64,000 nucleotides of DNA from Falseniella ignava CCUG 37419 (GTDB lineage: Bacteria; Bacillota; Bacilli; Lactobacillales; Aerococcaceae): the NCBI RefSeq assembly GCF_000301055.1, contig NZ_JH932301.1, positions 114,451-178,450 of the forward strand, read 5' to 3'. Each line of letters begins with the position of its first letter. Position 1 is the stretch's first letter. Both the position numbers and the translations under genes were made by a program. Positions 25,942-35,576 of the stretch are shown here, piece after piece. The notes under the pieces were generated by a model. That model had not been told where the DNA came from. It saw only the letters and a program-made list of their open reading frames with translations, and ran no database searches.

Positions 25942-26889
25942 ATGCTGAAATATATCATTCGTAGATTATTACAGGGGGTTGGAGTCCTCTTTGCTGTTAC
26001 TTTACTTACTTTTCTAGCATTAAAAGTCATCCCAGCAGACCCAGCCACCTTAATCTTAGGTATTGATGCGACCCCAGAGAGTGTCGCTCAACTACGGGAA
26101 GCGATGGGGTTAAATCGCCCACTGTTGGTGCAATACTGGGAGTGGATTACCGCTGTTTTACAAGGAGATTTAGGGACCAGTTATTACTACGGTAGTGCGG
26201 TAAGTGATTTGATTCGTTCACGTTTGCCGTTAACGTTGACAATCGCACTCCTTACTACTTTCTTTAGTTTGATTTTCGGAACGTTTCTTGGAACATTCGC
26301 CGCTTTATATCGACGTCGCGGCTTAGATTACTTAATTCGTTTGTTTACACAATTAAGCGGGGCGGTTCCTAGTTTTTGGTTGGGAATGATTGCGTTAACT
26401 TATCTAGCAGCGCGACGCCAATGGTTCTCAGTACACCCGGACATCGATTTGACGAACCGATTTTGGGGGAGTTTATATCAATTACTCTTACCGACAATGG
26501 TGTTAACTCTGACGCAAATGGGACCGACAATTCGTCAGACCCGTTCGGCAATGTACGATGCACTCGAGGCAGATTATATGATGAGTGCCCGGATGAAAGG
26601 GTTAAGTGAGCGGCGTCGGATTATTCGCTACGCACTCAGATCAGCGATGATGGCGCCTTTAACGCTATCTTCATTGCAATTTGCGCACTTGATTGGAGGA
26701 ACGACCGTGGTTGAAACGGTCTTTTCACTTCCTGGGTTAGGTCGATTATTGTTAGTGAGCGTGGAGCAGCGTGATTTAATGTTGTTGCAAGGATTGATTT
26801 TATTTATCACCACGATGGTGATTGTCATCTCCGTTGTGACGGATATATTATACCAATACATCAATGGCAATACAGAAGAAGGGGTGTAG
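25942..26889 (+). CDS. Opp/Dpp-type ABC transporter permease 1
   Basis: 315 residues, DppB/NikB family. N-terminal RRLLQGVGVLFAVTLLTFL, the DPATLILG loop, then the binding-protein-dependent permease domain with the EAA loop near DYMMSARMKGLSERRRIIRYALR, and the terminal motif VVETVFSLPGLGRLLL. Six transmembrane segments. AGGAGG precedes the ATG; three bases separate its stop from the next gene. Forms the channel with the following permease. Confidence 0.92.
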   Translation: MLKYIIRRLLQGVGVLFAVTLLTFLALKVIPADPATLILGIDATPESVAQLREAMGLNRPLLVQYWEWITAVLQGDLGTSYYYGSAVSDLIRSRLPLTLTIALLTTFFSLIFGTFLGTFAALYRRRGLDYLIRLFTQLSGAVPSFWLGMIALTYLAARRQWFSVHPDIDLTNRFWGSLYQLLLPTMVLTLTQMGPTIRQTRSAMYDALEADYMMSARMKGLSERRRIIRYALRSAMMAPLTLSSLQFAHLIGGTTVVETVFSLPGLGRLLLVSVEQRDLMLLQGLILFITTMVIVISVVTDILYQYINGNTEEGV

Positions 26890-26891
26890 TC

Positions 26892-27743
26892 ATGACACAA
26901 GTTATTCAGCGACGCCGAGAACGTCGTTACTTGGAACGATTCGCATTCTACCTTTCGTGCAGTATGATTGTTTTGATGTTTATTTTATGTTTGGCTTCTT
27001 ACTTTACCTCGCAGGATCCTACAGCGGTTGATTTAACGCAACGATTCCAACCGCCGAGTGCAGCCCATTGGGCAGGGACCGATCAATTCGGACGCGATAT
27101 ATTAACGCGAATTATGTATTCGATGCGTTCATTTATTATGATTAGTATGGGTGCGGTTTTGGTAGGAGCGACGCTAGGCTCCTTAATTGGCTTAGTGGCC
27201 GGTGTGGCCCGTCCAGGATGGCGCCGTCTTATGATGAGTGTGGTGGATGGATTTATTGCTTTTCCAGGTATTTTATTAGCGCTATTAATTATTTTTATTT
27301 TAGGGAAAGGCCAATGGAACACAGTGGTGGCAATCAGCTTGATGTTGATGCCCACTTTTGCCAAATTGGCCTATAGTACGACCATAGAAGTTATAGACAA
27401 AGACTTTGTAAAAGCAGCCTATAGTTATGGCTTAAGCCGCTGGGAAATACTTTTCCGACACGTCTTACCTTTCTATGTTCCGAAGTTAATTACCCAAGCG
27501 TCGGGCAGTGTTGCTAGCAGTATGATGATTGAATCGAGCTTATCTTTCTTAGGACTCGGTGTCCAACCACCGAATGCCAGTCTCGGCTTAATGATGAACG
27601 AAGCGCAGCAGTATGCGTTACTTTACCCGTATATGATTTTACCTACAGGAATTGTACTGGTCAGTGTGGTATTAGCATTTATTATGTTAGGTGACAGTCT
27701 CAATGACCGTTGGCAATTACGGATGGAGGTGTGGGATGACTAA
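26892..27743 (+). CDS. Opp/Dpp-type ABC transporter permease 2
   Basis: 283 residues, DppC/NikC family. The N-terminal FQPPSAAHWAGTDQFGRDI signature (an N-terminal extracytoplasmic motif of DppC proteins), the EAA loop DKDFVKAAYSYGLSRWEILF and the terminal SSLSFLGLGVQPPNASLGL motif are present. Its stop overlaps the start of the next gene (ATGACTAA), indicating translational coupling. Confidence 0.92.
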   Translation: MTQVIQRRRERRYLERFAFYLSCSMIVLMFILCLASYFTSQDPTAVDLTQRFQPPSAAHWAGTDQFGRDILTRIMYSMRSFIMISMGAVLVGATLGSLIGLVAGVARPGWRRLMMSVVDGFIAFPGILLALLIIFILGKGQWNTVVAISLMLMPTFAKLAYSTTIEVIDKDFVKAAYSYGLSRWEILFRHVLPFYVPKLITQASGSVASSMMIESSLSFLGLGVQPPNASLGLMMNEAQQYALLYPYMILPTGIVLVSVVLAFIMLGDSLNDRWQLRMEVWDD

Positions 27744-28608
27744 CTTATTAGACGTTCAAAACTTATCCGTTTTTGATGAGCACGACCTTCCCCTACTAAA
27801 TCAAATTAACCTATCGATTCCAAGTTGTCAGGCACTGGGAATCGTTGGTGAGTCAGGTTCGGGTAAAAGCTTACTAATCAAAACCTTATTAGGTTTGCTT
27901 CCAGATAATTTAAGTGCTTGTTATGATCATTTAGCTCTTGAGACGGTTAATTTTTATCAAATGGCTCCCGATAAATTACGAACATTTCGTGCGCTCGAGA
28001 TAGGTTATATTCCCCAAAATACAATGGAATACTTACACCCTTTGTTGACGATTGAGGAACAATTAACCGATGGTTATCGGACGCATTTGAAGGCGAGTGG
28101 AGCCGAGGCACGTCAACGTGCCTTAGAGTTGTTAGAACAAGTAGAAATTAAGCACCCTGAAAGGATATTGAAAGCTTTACCGCGTGACTTAAGTGGTGGG
28201 ATGCGTCAACGTGTGCTGATTGCGATGGCTTTAATCAATCAACCCCACTTAATGATTGCGGATGAACCGACGACAGCTCTTGATGCTAAAGTTCAATATC
28301 AAGTCATGGAATTATTAGCCAAAGCTCAACAACAAGGCTGTCGTAATTTAGTCATTATTTCGCATGATTTGCACTTAATTCAAAAATATTGCGATTATGT
28401 CATTGTGATGCAACAAGGAGAAATTCGGGAAGTCGGGCCGACCGAGACAGTGTTTGGACAACCTCAATCCCCTTATACGCAAGCTCTATTAAACGTGCGG
28501 CTCGATCTGTCACAAGACCCGGATCAACCACTTCTCGATGTCCGTCATTATTTATCGCCGGACGCAAAGCCAGTCTCTCAGGAGGTTGAAAATGTTACAA
28601 GGAATTGA
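27736..28608 (+). CDS. Opp/Dpp-type ABC transporter ATP-binding protein (DppD/NikD-like)
   Basis: 290 residues. Walker [11 protein letters not shown], signature LSGGMRQRV, Walker B LMIADEPTTALD and H-loop ISHDLH are intact. The C-terminus carries the oligopeptide-ATPase extension. The start at 27736 (MTNLLDVQNL) overlaps the upstream stop by 8 bases; the longer frame from 27691 begins inside the permease without a ribosome site. It pairs with the next ATPase. Confidence 0.9.
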   Translation: MTNLLDVQNLSVFDEHDLPLLNQINLSIPSCQALGIVGESGSGKSLLIKTLLGLLPDNLSACYDHLALETVNFYQMAPDKLRTFRALEIGYIPQNTMEYLHPLLTIEEQLTDGYRTHLKASGAEARQRALELLEQVEIKHPERILKALPRDLSGGMRQRVLIAMALINQPHLMIADEPTTALDAKVQYQVMELLAKAQQQGCRNLVIISHDLHLIQKYCDYVIVMQQGEIREVGPTETVFGQPQSPYTQALLNVRLDLSQDPDQPLLDVRHYLSPDAKPVSQEVENVTRN

Positions 28609-29371
28609 ACTTAATAAAACATTTCAAGGGCGAGGAGGTTGGCTATCCTCCGCCTCTCAGCCGATTGTAGCAGTCGATCAAGTCTCGTTGGAATTGAATC
28701 CTAAAGAAACGGTTGGTTTAGTCGGTGAGAGTGGCAGTGGCAAGTCCACTTTAGGCGAACTATTAGGAGATTTGCAGCGTCCGACGTCGGGACAAGTTTG
28801 TTATCGTGGTCAAGATATCCAATCGATGGACCGAGAAGCGTATGCGAATTATCGGCGCAATGTGCAATTTGTTTTCCAAAGTCCACACACGTCGATGAAT
28901 CCGACCTATACGATTCAACACGTGCTTGAAGAGCCATTACGTAAATTAACTAATTTTACTGAACATGAACGTATCGAAAAGATGGAAGCGATGATGGAAC
29001 AAGTCGGGCTTCCCGTGCGTTACTTGAGTCGATACCCTCGCCAACTGTCCGGCGGACAATGCCAGCGCGTGGCAATCGGGCGAGCACTACTTTTGAATCC
29101 AGAAATATTGATCTGTGACGAATGCGTCTCAGCCTTAGATGTCTCTGTTCAAGCGCAAATCTTAAATTTATTAAATCAACTTCAAGAAATTTACGGAACA
29201 ACGTATTTATTTATTTCGCATGATTTAGCGGCGGTTAAATACATCTCGGATCGAGTCTTAGTAATGCAACACGGTCAAGTCGTTGAGTCTGGGCCGACGG
29301 AACAAGTTTTAACCCAACCAGAGCATGCGTATACTAAGCAACTTTTACACTATCATCAACTCATTCATTAA
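28592..29371 (+). CDS. Opp/Dpp-type ABC transporter ATP-binding protein (DppF/NikE-like)
   Basis: 259 residues, closer in length to NikE (about 268) than to OppF (over 300). Walker [41 protein letters not shown] and FISHDLAAV are present. CDE instead of the usual DEP in Walker B (ICDECVSALD) is a variant seen in this subfamily. Start 28592 has CAGGAGG upstream and overlaps the previous gene by 17 bases. The short length leaves nickel as a possible ligand alongside peptides. Confidence 0.88.
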   Translation: MLQGIELNKTFQGRGGWLSSASQPIVAVDQVSLELNPKETVGLVGESGSGKSTLGELLGDLQRPTSGQVCYRGQDIQSMDREAYANYRRNVQFVFQSPHTSMNPTYTIQHVLEEPLRKLTNFTEHERIEKMEAMMEQVGLPVRYLSRYPRQLSGGQCQRVAIGRALLLNPEILICDECVSALDVSVQAQILNLLNQLQEIYGTTYLFISHDLAAVKYISDRVLVMQHGQVVESGPTEQVLTQPEHAYTKQLLHYHQLIH

Positions 29372-29395
29372 TGGGTCAAAGGCAGGAGGAATATT

Positions 29396-30127
29396 ATGAA
29401 ATGGACGGTTGTAGGCTATTACGGAGGTTCATTAAAAGCAGGTAAAGCAGCTTCTGGGTACTTACTCGAAGCGAAGGAACCGATTTTGATTGATTGTGGC
29501 TCTGGGATTGTCTCGACGCTTCAACAGCGAATTGATTTAAATCAAATTAATCATGTCGTCTTATCGCATTACCATTGGGATCATTTTAGTGATCTAGGAG
29601 CGCTCATCTATCATCGGGTGATTCAACAAGAACTAGGGATGACTCAACAACCCTTGCATCTATATGGGCAAGTTATCGAGCCGTATTATGAGTTATTGAG
29701 TCAGTATGACTGTGTGGAATTTCATCCGATTGAATCGGGGCAACCCTTCGAAGTAGTGGGAGTCCAGTTTACCCCAGCATTCACCCACCACCCCGTACCT
29801 TGTCTCGCTTTTAGCATCCAAGATTCAGATCATAAGATATTTTATGGGGCGGATGGAGAATATGCCCCGGAGCTCATTCCGTTAGCGCAAGACAGTGATT
29901 TATTGGTTATCGAAGCGAGTCTGTACTCAGAAATTTCTGGAGAAGCGTCAGGGCATATGAATGCGCTGGATGCGGCACAGTTTATTGTCGAGACCGAACC
30001 GAAGCAAGCGATACTCACCCACTTGCCAATATATGGTGATCCCGAAGAAATTTTAGAAGTCGTGCTTGAACGAACTGCGATTCCGGTACATTTAGCTGAG
30101 AGTTGGTTTACTGTTGATTTAAAATAA
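29396..30127 (+). CDS. Metallo-beta-lactamase-fold hydrolase
   Basis: 243 residues. The HxHxDH metal site is SHYHWDHFSD (His58, His60, Asp62, His63), with later histidines in FTHHPVPC and an Asp at FYGADGEY; HLPIYGDPEEIL supplies the last His. It resembles the RNase Z/YhfI-type branch, small cytoplasmic phosphodiesterase-like enzymes of mostly unknown substrate. AGGAGG lies before the ATG. It ends the transport operon 24 bases after the second ATPase, suggesting it acts on an imported compound or on regulation of the system (inference). Confidence 0.83.
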   Translation: MKWTVVGYYGGSLKAGKAASGYLLEAKEPILIDCGSGIVSTLQQRIDLNQINHVVLSHYHWDHFSDLGALIYHRVIQQELGMTQQPLHLYGQVIEPYYELLSQYDCVEFHPIESGQPFEVVGVQFTPAFTHHPVPCLAFSIQDSDHKIFYGADGEYAPELIPLAQDSDLLVIEASLYSEISGEASGHMNALDAAQFIVETEPKQAILTHLPIYGDPEEILEVVLERTAIPVHLAESWFTVDLK

Positions 30128-30146
30128 CATGCGGCAAGATTATAAA

Positions 30147-30175
30147 TTGACTTCTTCATTGATTTTAGGTAAATT
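30147..30175 (+). promoter_or_regulatory. ptsI promoter
   Basis: TTGACT (30147-30152), 17 bases, TAAATT (30170-30175), 40 bases before the ptsI ATG, so ptsI need not depend on the upstream operon. Confidence 0.65.
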
Positions 30176-30214
30176 AAGCTTGTAGTTAACATGCTTTACA
30201 GAAAAGGAGATACT

Positions 30215-31939
30215 ATGAATAAGGGAATTGTGAAAGGGATTGCAGCCAGTGATGGGTATGCTATTGCCCCTGTTTATGTACTAAAAGATCCGGATTTAAG
30301 CTTTGAAACTGAACAAGTTTCAGATTCAGCTGCAGAAATTGAACGCTTCAAAGCGGCGGTAGCGCAGTCACGTGAAGAAGTTCAACGAATTCAAGAACAA
30401 GCCAAAGCAAATCTGTCAGCAGAAGAGCTTCAAGTTTTTGATGCGCATTTAATGTTTTTAGCCGATCCAGAATATGTCGGACAGATTGAATTAGTGATTG
30501 AAAGCGAAAAAATTAACGCAGAAGCAGCGTTACAACAAGTAAGTACGATGTTTATTACAATGTTCGAGTCCATGACAGACAATGCTTATATGCAAGAGCG
30601 AGCGGCCGACATTCGTGACGTCTCACAACGAATTTTAGCGAGTCTATTAGGTGTGGAACTTGCTTCTCCGGCAGCAATTGCACATGAAGCGATCTTGGTC
30701 GCAGAAGATTTAACGCCAAGTGATACGTCACAATTGAATAAGCAATTTGTTAAAGCCTTTGTGACAAATATCGGAGGACGTACATCACACTCTGCGATTA
30801 TGGCACGCTCACTTGAGATTCCAGCGATTGTAGGGACAAAGACAATTACTGAAGAAGTACAACACGGTGACTTAGTTATTGTTGATGCGCATGAAGGAAT
30901 GGTAATTCTCAATCCAACCGAGCAACAAGTTGAAGAATATCAACAAAAGATGGCTAAAGAAGCTGAATTCCGTGCGGAATTAGAGACATTACTCGACGCT
31001 GAATCTACCACCAAAGACGGTCATCAAGTCGAAGTAGCGGCAAATATTGGGACACCGAAAGATATGGCCGGTGTCTTGAAGAACGGCGCTGAAGGGGTCG
31101 GACTTTACCGTACTGAATTCTTATATATGGACTCGGCTGATTTCCCAACTGAAGAAGAGCAATATGACGCGTATAAGACCGTGCTAGAACAAATGGACGG
31201 CAAACCAGTTGTAGTTCGAACGATGGATATTGGTGGGGACAAAGAGCTCGATTATCTTGACTTACCAGACGAGATGAACCCATTCTTAGGCTACCGAGCC
31301 ATTCGTATCTCATTAGACCAGACAGAGATGTTCAAGACACAGTTACGCGCTTTACTTCGCGCTTCGGTTCATGGATTACTTCGCATTATGTTCCCAATGA
31401 TTGCGACGGTAGACGAGTTCCGACAAGCCAAAGCAATCTATGAAGAAGTGAAAGCCGAGCTTGACCAAGAAGGCATCGCCTATGCTGATACCATTCAACT
31501 CGGAATTATGATTGAGATTCCAGCGGCAGCGTTGATGGCCGATCACTTTGCTAAAGAAGTCGATTTCTTCAGTATTGGAACGAATGACTTAATCCAATAT
31601 AGTATGGCAGCCGACCGGATGAACGAACGTGTCTCTAACTTGTATCAACCGTATAACCCAGCTATCTTGCGCTTAATCAAGTTCGTCATTGATAATGCGC
31701 ATGCTGAAGGCAAATGGGTTGGTATGTGTGGTGAGATGGGTGGCGATCCTGTCGCAACACCGCTACTACTCGGTATGGGACTTGACGAATTCTCAATGAG
31801 TGCAGGTAGTGTCTTACGCATTCGTCACTTAATCCGCAACGCAAACTATGCGGATTGCCAAGCGCTTGTTGAACGCGCACTGACTGAGTGTGCTTCTTCT
31901 GAAGACGTGGTAAAATTATTAAATGAATTTCATCAATAA
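30215..31939 (+). CDS. ptsI: Phosphoenolpyruvate--protein phosphotransferase (PTS enzyme I)
   Basis: Takes phosphate from PEP and passes it to HPr, starting all PTS sugar uptake. 574 residues, full length. The phosphorylated histidine is His192 in [13 protein letters not shown]; the PEP-binding barrel has [43 protein letters not shown] and the active Cys in [10 protein letters not shown]. Start 30215 has AAAGGAG; the ATG at 30191 lacks a site. Unusually, no ptsH gene precedes it. Confidence 0.96.
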   Translation: MNKGIVKGIAASDGYAIAPVYVLKDPDLSFETEQVSDSAAEIERFKAAVAQSREEVQRIQEQAKANLSAEELQVFDAHLMFLADPEYVGQIELVIESEKINAEAALQQVSTMFITMFESMTDNAYMQERAADIRDVSQRILASLLGVELASPAAIAHEAILVAEDLTPSDTSQLNKQFVKAFVTNIGGRTSHSAIMARSLEIPAIVGTKTITEEVQHGDLVIVDAHEGMVILNPTEQQVEEYQQKMAKEAEFRAELETLLDAESTTKDGHQVEVAANIGTPKDMAGVLKNGAEGVGLYRTEFLYMDSADFPTEEEQYDAYKTVLEQMDGKPVVVRTMDIGGDKELDYLDLPDEMNPFLGYRAIRISLDQTEMFKTQLRALLRASVHGLLRIMFPMIATVDEFRQAKAIYEEVKAELDQEGIAYADTIQLGIMIEIPAAALMADHFAKEVDFFSIGTNDLIQYSMAADRMNERVSNLYQPYNPAILRLIKFVIDNAHAEGKWVGMCGEMGGDPVATPLLLGMGLDEFSMSAGSVLRIRHLIRNANYADCQALVERALTECASSEDVVKLLNEFHQ

Positions 31940-31955
31940 TCGATTGACTAAGTTG

Positions 31956-31985
31956 CTCCGCCAAATGCATTGGCGGGGTTTTTCT
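31956..31985 (+). terminator. ptsI terminator
   Basis: CTCCGCCAA (31956-31964) pairs with TTGGCGGGG (31970-31978), followed by TTTTT. Confidence 0.85.
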
Positions 31986-32089
31986 ATGAATTCGTAACCC
32001 ATTCGCTAAAATCATCAATTAATAGATGAAAAAAATGAAGATATTTGAGATAATAAGAAAGAACATTAGGAAAGGGGATTAATATCTAC

Positions 32090-34087
32090 ATGTACAATGA
32101 AAAAGATACCGTCGCCGTTAACGCGCTGCGTGCGTTAAGTGTTGAACAAATAGAACAAGCCAATTCTGGGCATCCTGGGCTACCACTGGGTGCTGCACCG
32201 ATGGCCTATGCAGTTTGGGCAGGTCATTTGAATGTTAATCCAGCTGTAACGGATTGGGTGAACCGTGACCGCTTTATTTTATCTGCAGGACATGGTTCAG
32301 CTTTGTTATACAGTTTATTACATTTAAGTGGGTTTGATGTGACTTTAGATGATTTGAAGTCATTCCGCCAATTAGGAAGTAGAACACCAGGGCATCCGGA
32401 AGTGAATCATACACCGGGTGTTGAAGTGACCACTGGACCTCTTGGACAAGGGATTGCGCAAGCGGTTGGTTTTGCATTAGCGGAGACCCACGCTGCAGCA
32501 TTATACAACACCGATGAATATCCAGTGATTGACCACTATACGTATGCATTAATCTCAGATGGAGATTTAATGGAAGGTATTTCTTACGAGGCGTGTTCTT
32601 TTGCAGGACATAATAAGTTAGATAAGTTGATTGCAGTCTATGATAGTAATGATATTTCATTAGACGGTGACTTGGACATGGCCTTCAATGAAGATATTAA
32701 GCAGCGTTTTGAAGCTCAAAATTGGCATTACCAACTCGTTGAAGATGGTAATGACCTAGACGCGATCCATCAAGCGATTGAAGCAGCTAAACAACATAAA
32801 GGTCAACCATCGTTAATCGAGATTAAAACGGTGATTGGTTATGGTTCACCAGATCAAGGAACTTCGAAAACCCACGGTGCGCCACTGGGAGAAGAGAACT
32901 GGGGCGTGACGCGTGAATTCTTAAAATGGACCCAAAACACGTTCGAAATTACACCAGAGATTCATGCAACGTACAAAGAACGCGTGATTGACCGCGGTCA
33001 AGCGAAGTACAATGAATGGATGGAAATGTACCAAGCATACAAGGTAGCCCATCCTGAATTAGCAGAGACGTTAGAAATTGCATTCCGTCGTGAGTTACCA
33101 GCTGATTACGATGCTGCCTTAACATTCGCAATGCCGGATACGAAAGCTGACGCAACTCGCTCTAGCTCAGGCAAGGTTCTAAATCAATTAGCGGAATCTA
33201 TTCCATTCTTATGGGGTGGATCTGCCGACTTAGCTGGATCAAATAAGACAACGATTAGCTCTTCTGGAGATTATTCACCAGCAGCACCTGGCGAGCGCAA
33301 CTTGTGGTATGGGGTACGCGAATTTGCGATGGCAGCCATTATGAACGGAGCAATGTTACACGGTGGTACGCGTATTTTCGGTGGAACATTCTTTGTCTTC
33401 TCGGATTATCTGAAGCCAGCAGTTCGTCTATCAGCCTTATCTCAAATTCCAGCAATTTATGTGCTGACACACGATTCGATTGCGGTAGGTGAAGATGGAC
33501 CAACACACGAACCAATCGAACAATTGGCAGCTTTCCGTGCGATGCCGAACTTGAATGTCATCCGTCCAGCAGACTACAACGAGACATTAGTAGGTTGGAA
33601 AATTGCGGTTGAATCGAAAGACCGTCCAACTTTACTAGTATTAACACGTCAAAACGTTCCAGTCTTAGAACACAGTGCGGAATATGCTGAAGAAGGTGTT
33701 CGTCGCGGAGCATATATTGCTTCACCGGCTCAATCGGGTCACGGAGAAGGAATTCTAATCGCAGCGGGATCGGAAGTAGCTTTAGCGATTGAAGCTCAAT
33801 CGAAGTTACGCGAAGAAGGCATCGATGTTTCGGTTGTTTCAATGCCTGCTGAAAACCGTTTTGCAGAACAAGACGCTGCTTATCAAGAAAGTATCTTACC
33901 GTCAGACGTGACGCGCCGTGTAGCGATTGAGATGGGAGCTACTTATGGTTGGCATAAATACACCGGTTTAAACGGTGCGGTGATTGGAATCGACCGCTTC
34001 GGTGCATCTGGTAAAGGTGAAGAAGTTGTTGAACACTTTGGTTTTACAGCAGACAATATTGTTTCAACTTACAAGAAATTGAAATAA
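32090..34087 (+). CDS. tkt: Transketolase
   Basis: Thiamine-diphosphate enzyme of the non-oxidative pentose phosphate pathway. 665 residues, full length. NSGHPGLPLGAAPMAY, the TPP-binding GDGDLMEG-like SDGDLMEGISYEACSFAGH, STKTHG-like GTSKTHGAPLG, LWGGSADLAGSN, HDSIAVGEDGPTHEPIEQ and FGASGKGEEV are all present. AAAGGGGA lies 11 bases before the ATG, a slightly long spacing. Monocistronic, with its own terminator. Confidence 0.96.
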   Translation: MYNEKDTVAVNALRALSVEQIEQANSGHPGLPLGAAPMAYAVWAGHLNVNPAVTDWVNRDRFILSAGHGSALLYSLLHLSGFDVTLDDLKSFRQLGSRTPGHPEVNHTPGVEVTTGPLGQGIAQAVGFALAETHAAALYNTDEYPVIDHYTYALISDGDLMEGISYEACSFAGHNKLDKLIAVYDSNDISLDGDLDMAFNEDIKQRFEAQNWHYQLVEDGNDLDAIHQAIEAAKQHKGQPSLIEIKTVIGYGSPDQGTSKTHGAPLGEENWGVTREFLKWTQNTFEITPEIHATYKERVIDRGQAKYNEWMEMYQAYKVAHPELAETLEIAFRRELPADYDAALTFAMPDTKADATRSSSGKVLNQLAESIPFLWGGSADLAGSNKTTISSSGDYSPAAPGERNLWYGVREFAMAAIMNGAMLHGGTRIFGGTFFVFSDYLKPAVRLSALSQIPAIYVLTHDSIAVGEDGPTHEPIEQLAAFRAMPNLNVIRPADYNETLVGWKIAVESKDRPTLLVLTRQNVPVLEHSAEYAEEGVRRGAYIASPAQSGHGEGILIAAGSEVALAIEAQSKLREEGIDVSVVSMPAENRFAEQDAAYQESILPSDVTRRVAIEMGATYGWHKYTGLNGAVIGIDRFGASGKGEEVVEHFGFTADNIVSTYKKLK

Positions 34088-34123
34088 GCTAACTGCACAT
34101 TGATGAAAATATAATTGAAAAAA

Positions 34124-34180
34124 ACACCCCCCTTTTCAAGCTCTGCTAATTGTTGAGAATTTGAAGGGGGTGTCTTTGCT
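34124..34180 (+). terminator. Transketolase terminator
   Basis: ACACCCCCCTTTTCAA (34124-34139) pairs with TTGAAGGGGGTGT (34161-34173) and runs into TCTTTGCTTG. G/C-rich outer stem. Confidence 0.8.
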
Positions 34181-34212
34181 TGTTAAATAAGGGGATAAAG
34201 TTATAAAAGGGT

Positions 34213-34241
34213 TTGCAAAAGTGCATTCAATATGGTAAGAT
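34213..34241 (+). promoter_or_regulatory. Promoter for the MsmX-like ATPase gene
   Basis: TTGCAA (34213-34218), 17 bases, TAAGAT (34236-34241) with TG one base upstream (extended -10). It implies an untranslated leader of about 170 bases. Confidence 0.7.
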
Positions 34242-34289
34242 TTACTCACTTAATGCGTATAAAGTTTGATATAAAATAATCAGTGGTCA

Positions 34290-34390
34290 TTCGAAATAGT
34301 AAGTGATGTAAGCGGTGCAAGTAGCATACGCTTTTTGCGTGTATAATGACCAATGATATCGCTGGGGCGACTCAGGCTAGGCAGTATTTA
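34290..34390 (+). ncRNA. Possible structured 5' leader RNA upstream of the MsmX-like gene
   Basis: TGGTCATT near 34291 pairs with AATGACCA near 34350, enclosing the hairpin ATACGC-TTTT-GCGTGT; a second compact hairpin (TCGC TGGG GCGA) follows. The leader is long for this genome and unusually G-rich just before the ribosome site. It does not match a riboswitch class I can name. Confidence 0.35.
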
Positions 34391-34416
34391 AAAAAGATGG
34401 ATCTGGAGGAATAGTG

Positions 34417-35520
34417 ATGGTTGAACTTAAGTTAAATCATATTTATAAAAAGTACGATGGCGCAGAAAAATATTCGGTAACGGACTTTAATTTGGATATT
34501 GAAGACCGTGAATTTATTGTATTTGTTGGGCCTTCAGGTTGTGGAAAATCAACAACAATACGGATGATTGCAGGACTTGAAGATATTACTGAAGGCGAAC
34601 TGATTATCGACGGACAAGTCGTCAATGATGTTCCACCGAAAGACCGTGATATCGCCATGGTATTCCAAAACTATGCACTCTACCCACATATGACGGTATA
34701 CGATAATATGGCTTTTGGTCTAAAGTTACGTAAAGTTCCAAAAGAGGAAATTGACCGTCGCGTTCGTGAAGCCGCAGAAATTCTAAGCTTAACTGAATAC
34801 TTGAACCGTCGACCTTCAGAATTATCCGGTGGACAAGCTCAGCGGGTTGCACTGGGACGTGCGATTGTTCGTGAAGCGAAAGTCTTCTTAATGGACGAGC
34901 CGCTGTCAAACTTAGATGCGAAGTTAAGAGTTCAAATGCGTGCTGAAATTGCGAAGCTACATAAACGGATTAAAACCATTACGATTTACGTAACCCATGA
35001 CCAGACTGAAGCAATGACGATGGCAGACCGAATTGTCATTATGAAAGATGGCTTTATCCAACAAATTGGTTCACCAAGTGAAGTTTATAATTATCCAGAT
35101 AATGTTTTTGTGGCTTCATTTATCGGTTCACCAGCGTCCAATATTTTCGAAGTAATTTATAATGATGGTCGAGTTACGACGGAATCAGGCATTGATGTTG
35201 CCGTTACTGAACCACAGAAAAAATTACTCGAAGAGCATGTTGGTAATGGCCAGAGAGTGATTATGTCGATTCGACCTGAAGATATTCAAGCCGAACAAAT
35301 CTTCCTGGATGCAAATCCTGATTCAATTATTGAAGCCGAAGTGGTTGTTTCAGAGATGTTAGGAGCAGAATCCATCTTATATTCTCAAGTTGGCGATGTT
35401 GAGATTATCGCTAAAGTTGATGCGCGTGACTTCCATGAACCTGGTTCTCACGTTCAACTAGGACTGAATATGAATAAAGCGCACTTCTATGATGTAGAGA
35501 CCGAAGAAGTTATTCGTTAA
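34417..35520 (+). CDS. Carbohydrate ABC transporter ATP-binding protein (MsmX/MsmK/UgpC type)
   Basis: 367 residues. Walker A GPSGCGKSTT, Q-loop FQNYALYPHMTV, signature LSGGQAQRVALGRA, Walker B LMDEPLSNLDA, H-loop YVTHDQTEAM, then the C-terminal TOBE/OB domains of sugar-importer ATPases (about 240-367). In Firmicutes one MsmX-type ATPase energises several sugar permeases, and that fits the absence of neighbouring permease genes. GGAGGA lies six bases before the ATG at 34417, better than the GTG at 34414. Monocistronic with a long leader. Confidence 0.93.
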   Translation: MVELKLNHIYKKYDGAEKYSVTDFNLDIEDREFIVFVGPSGCGKSTTIRMIAGLEDITEGELIIDGQVVNDVPPKDRDIAMVFQNYALYPHMTVYDNMAFGLKLRKVPKEEIDRRVREAAEILSLTEYLNRRPSELSGGQAQRVALGRAIVREAKVFLMDEPLSNLDAKLRVQMRAEIAKLHKRIKTITIYVTHDQTEAMTMADRIVIMKDGFIQQIGSPSEVYNYPDNVFVASFIGSPASNIFEVIYNDGRVTTESGIDVAVTEPQKKLLEEHVGNGQRVIMSIRPEDIQAEQIFLDANPDSIIEAEVVVSEMLGAESILYSQVGDVEIIAKVDARDFHEPGSHVQLGLNMNKAHFYDVETEEVIR

Positions 35521-35537
35521 TTAAACTGAAACGATTC

Positions 35538-35576
35538 AAACGTTCACTCAATTCGAGTGGACGTTTTATATTTTAC
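35538..35576. terminator. Terminator after the MsmX-like gene
   Basis: AAACGTTCACTC (35538-35549) pairs with GAGTGGACGTTT (35555-35566) with a TTTTATATTTT tail on the + strand. Confidence 0.85.

Noticed and set aside
32274-32660. 128-residue minus-strand frame
   Set aside because: Shadow of the transketolase gene; low-complexity product and no start signals.
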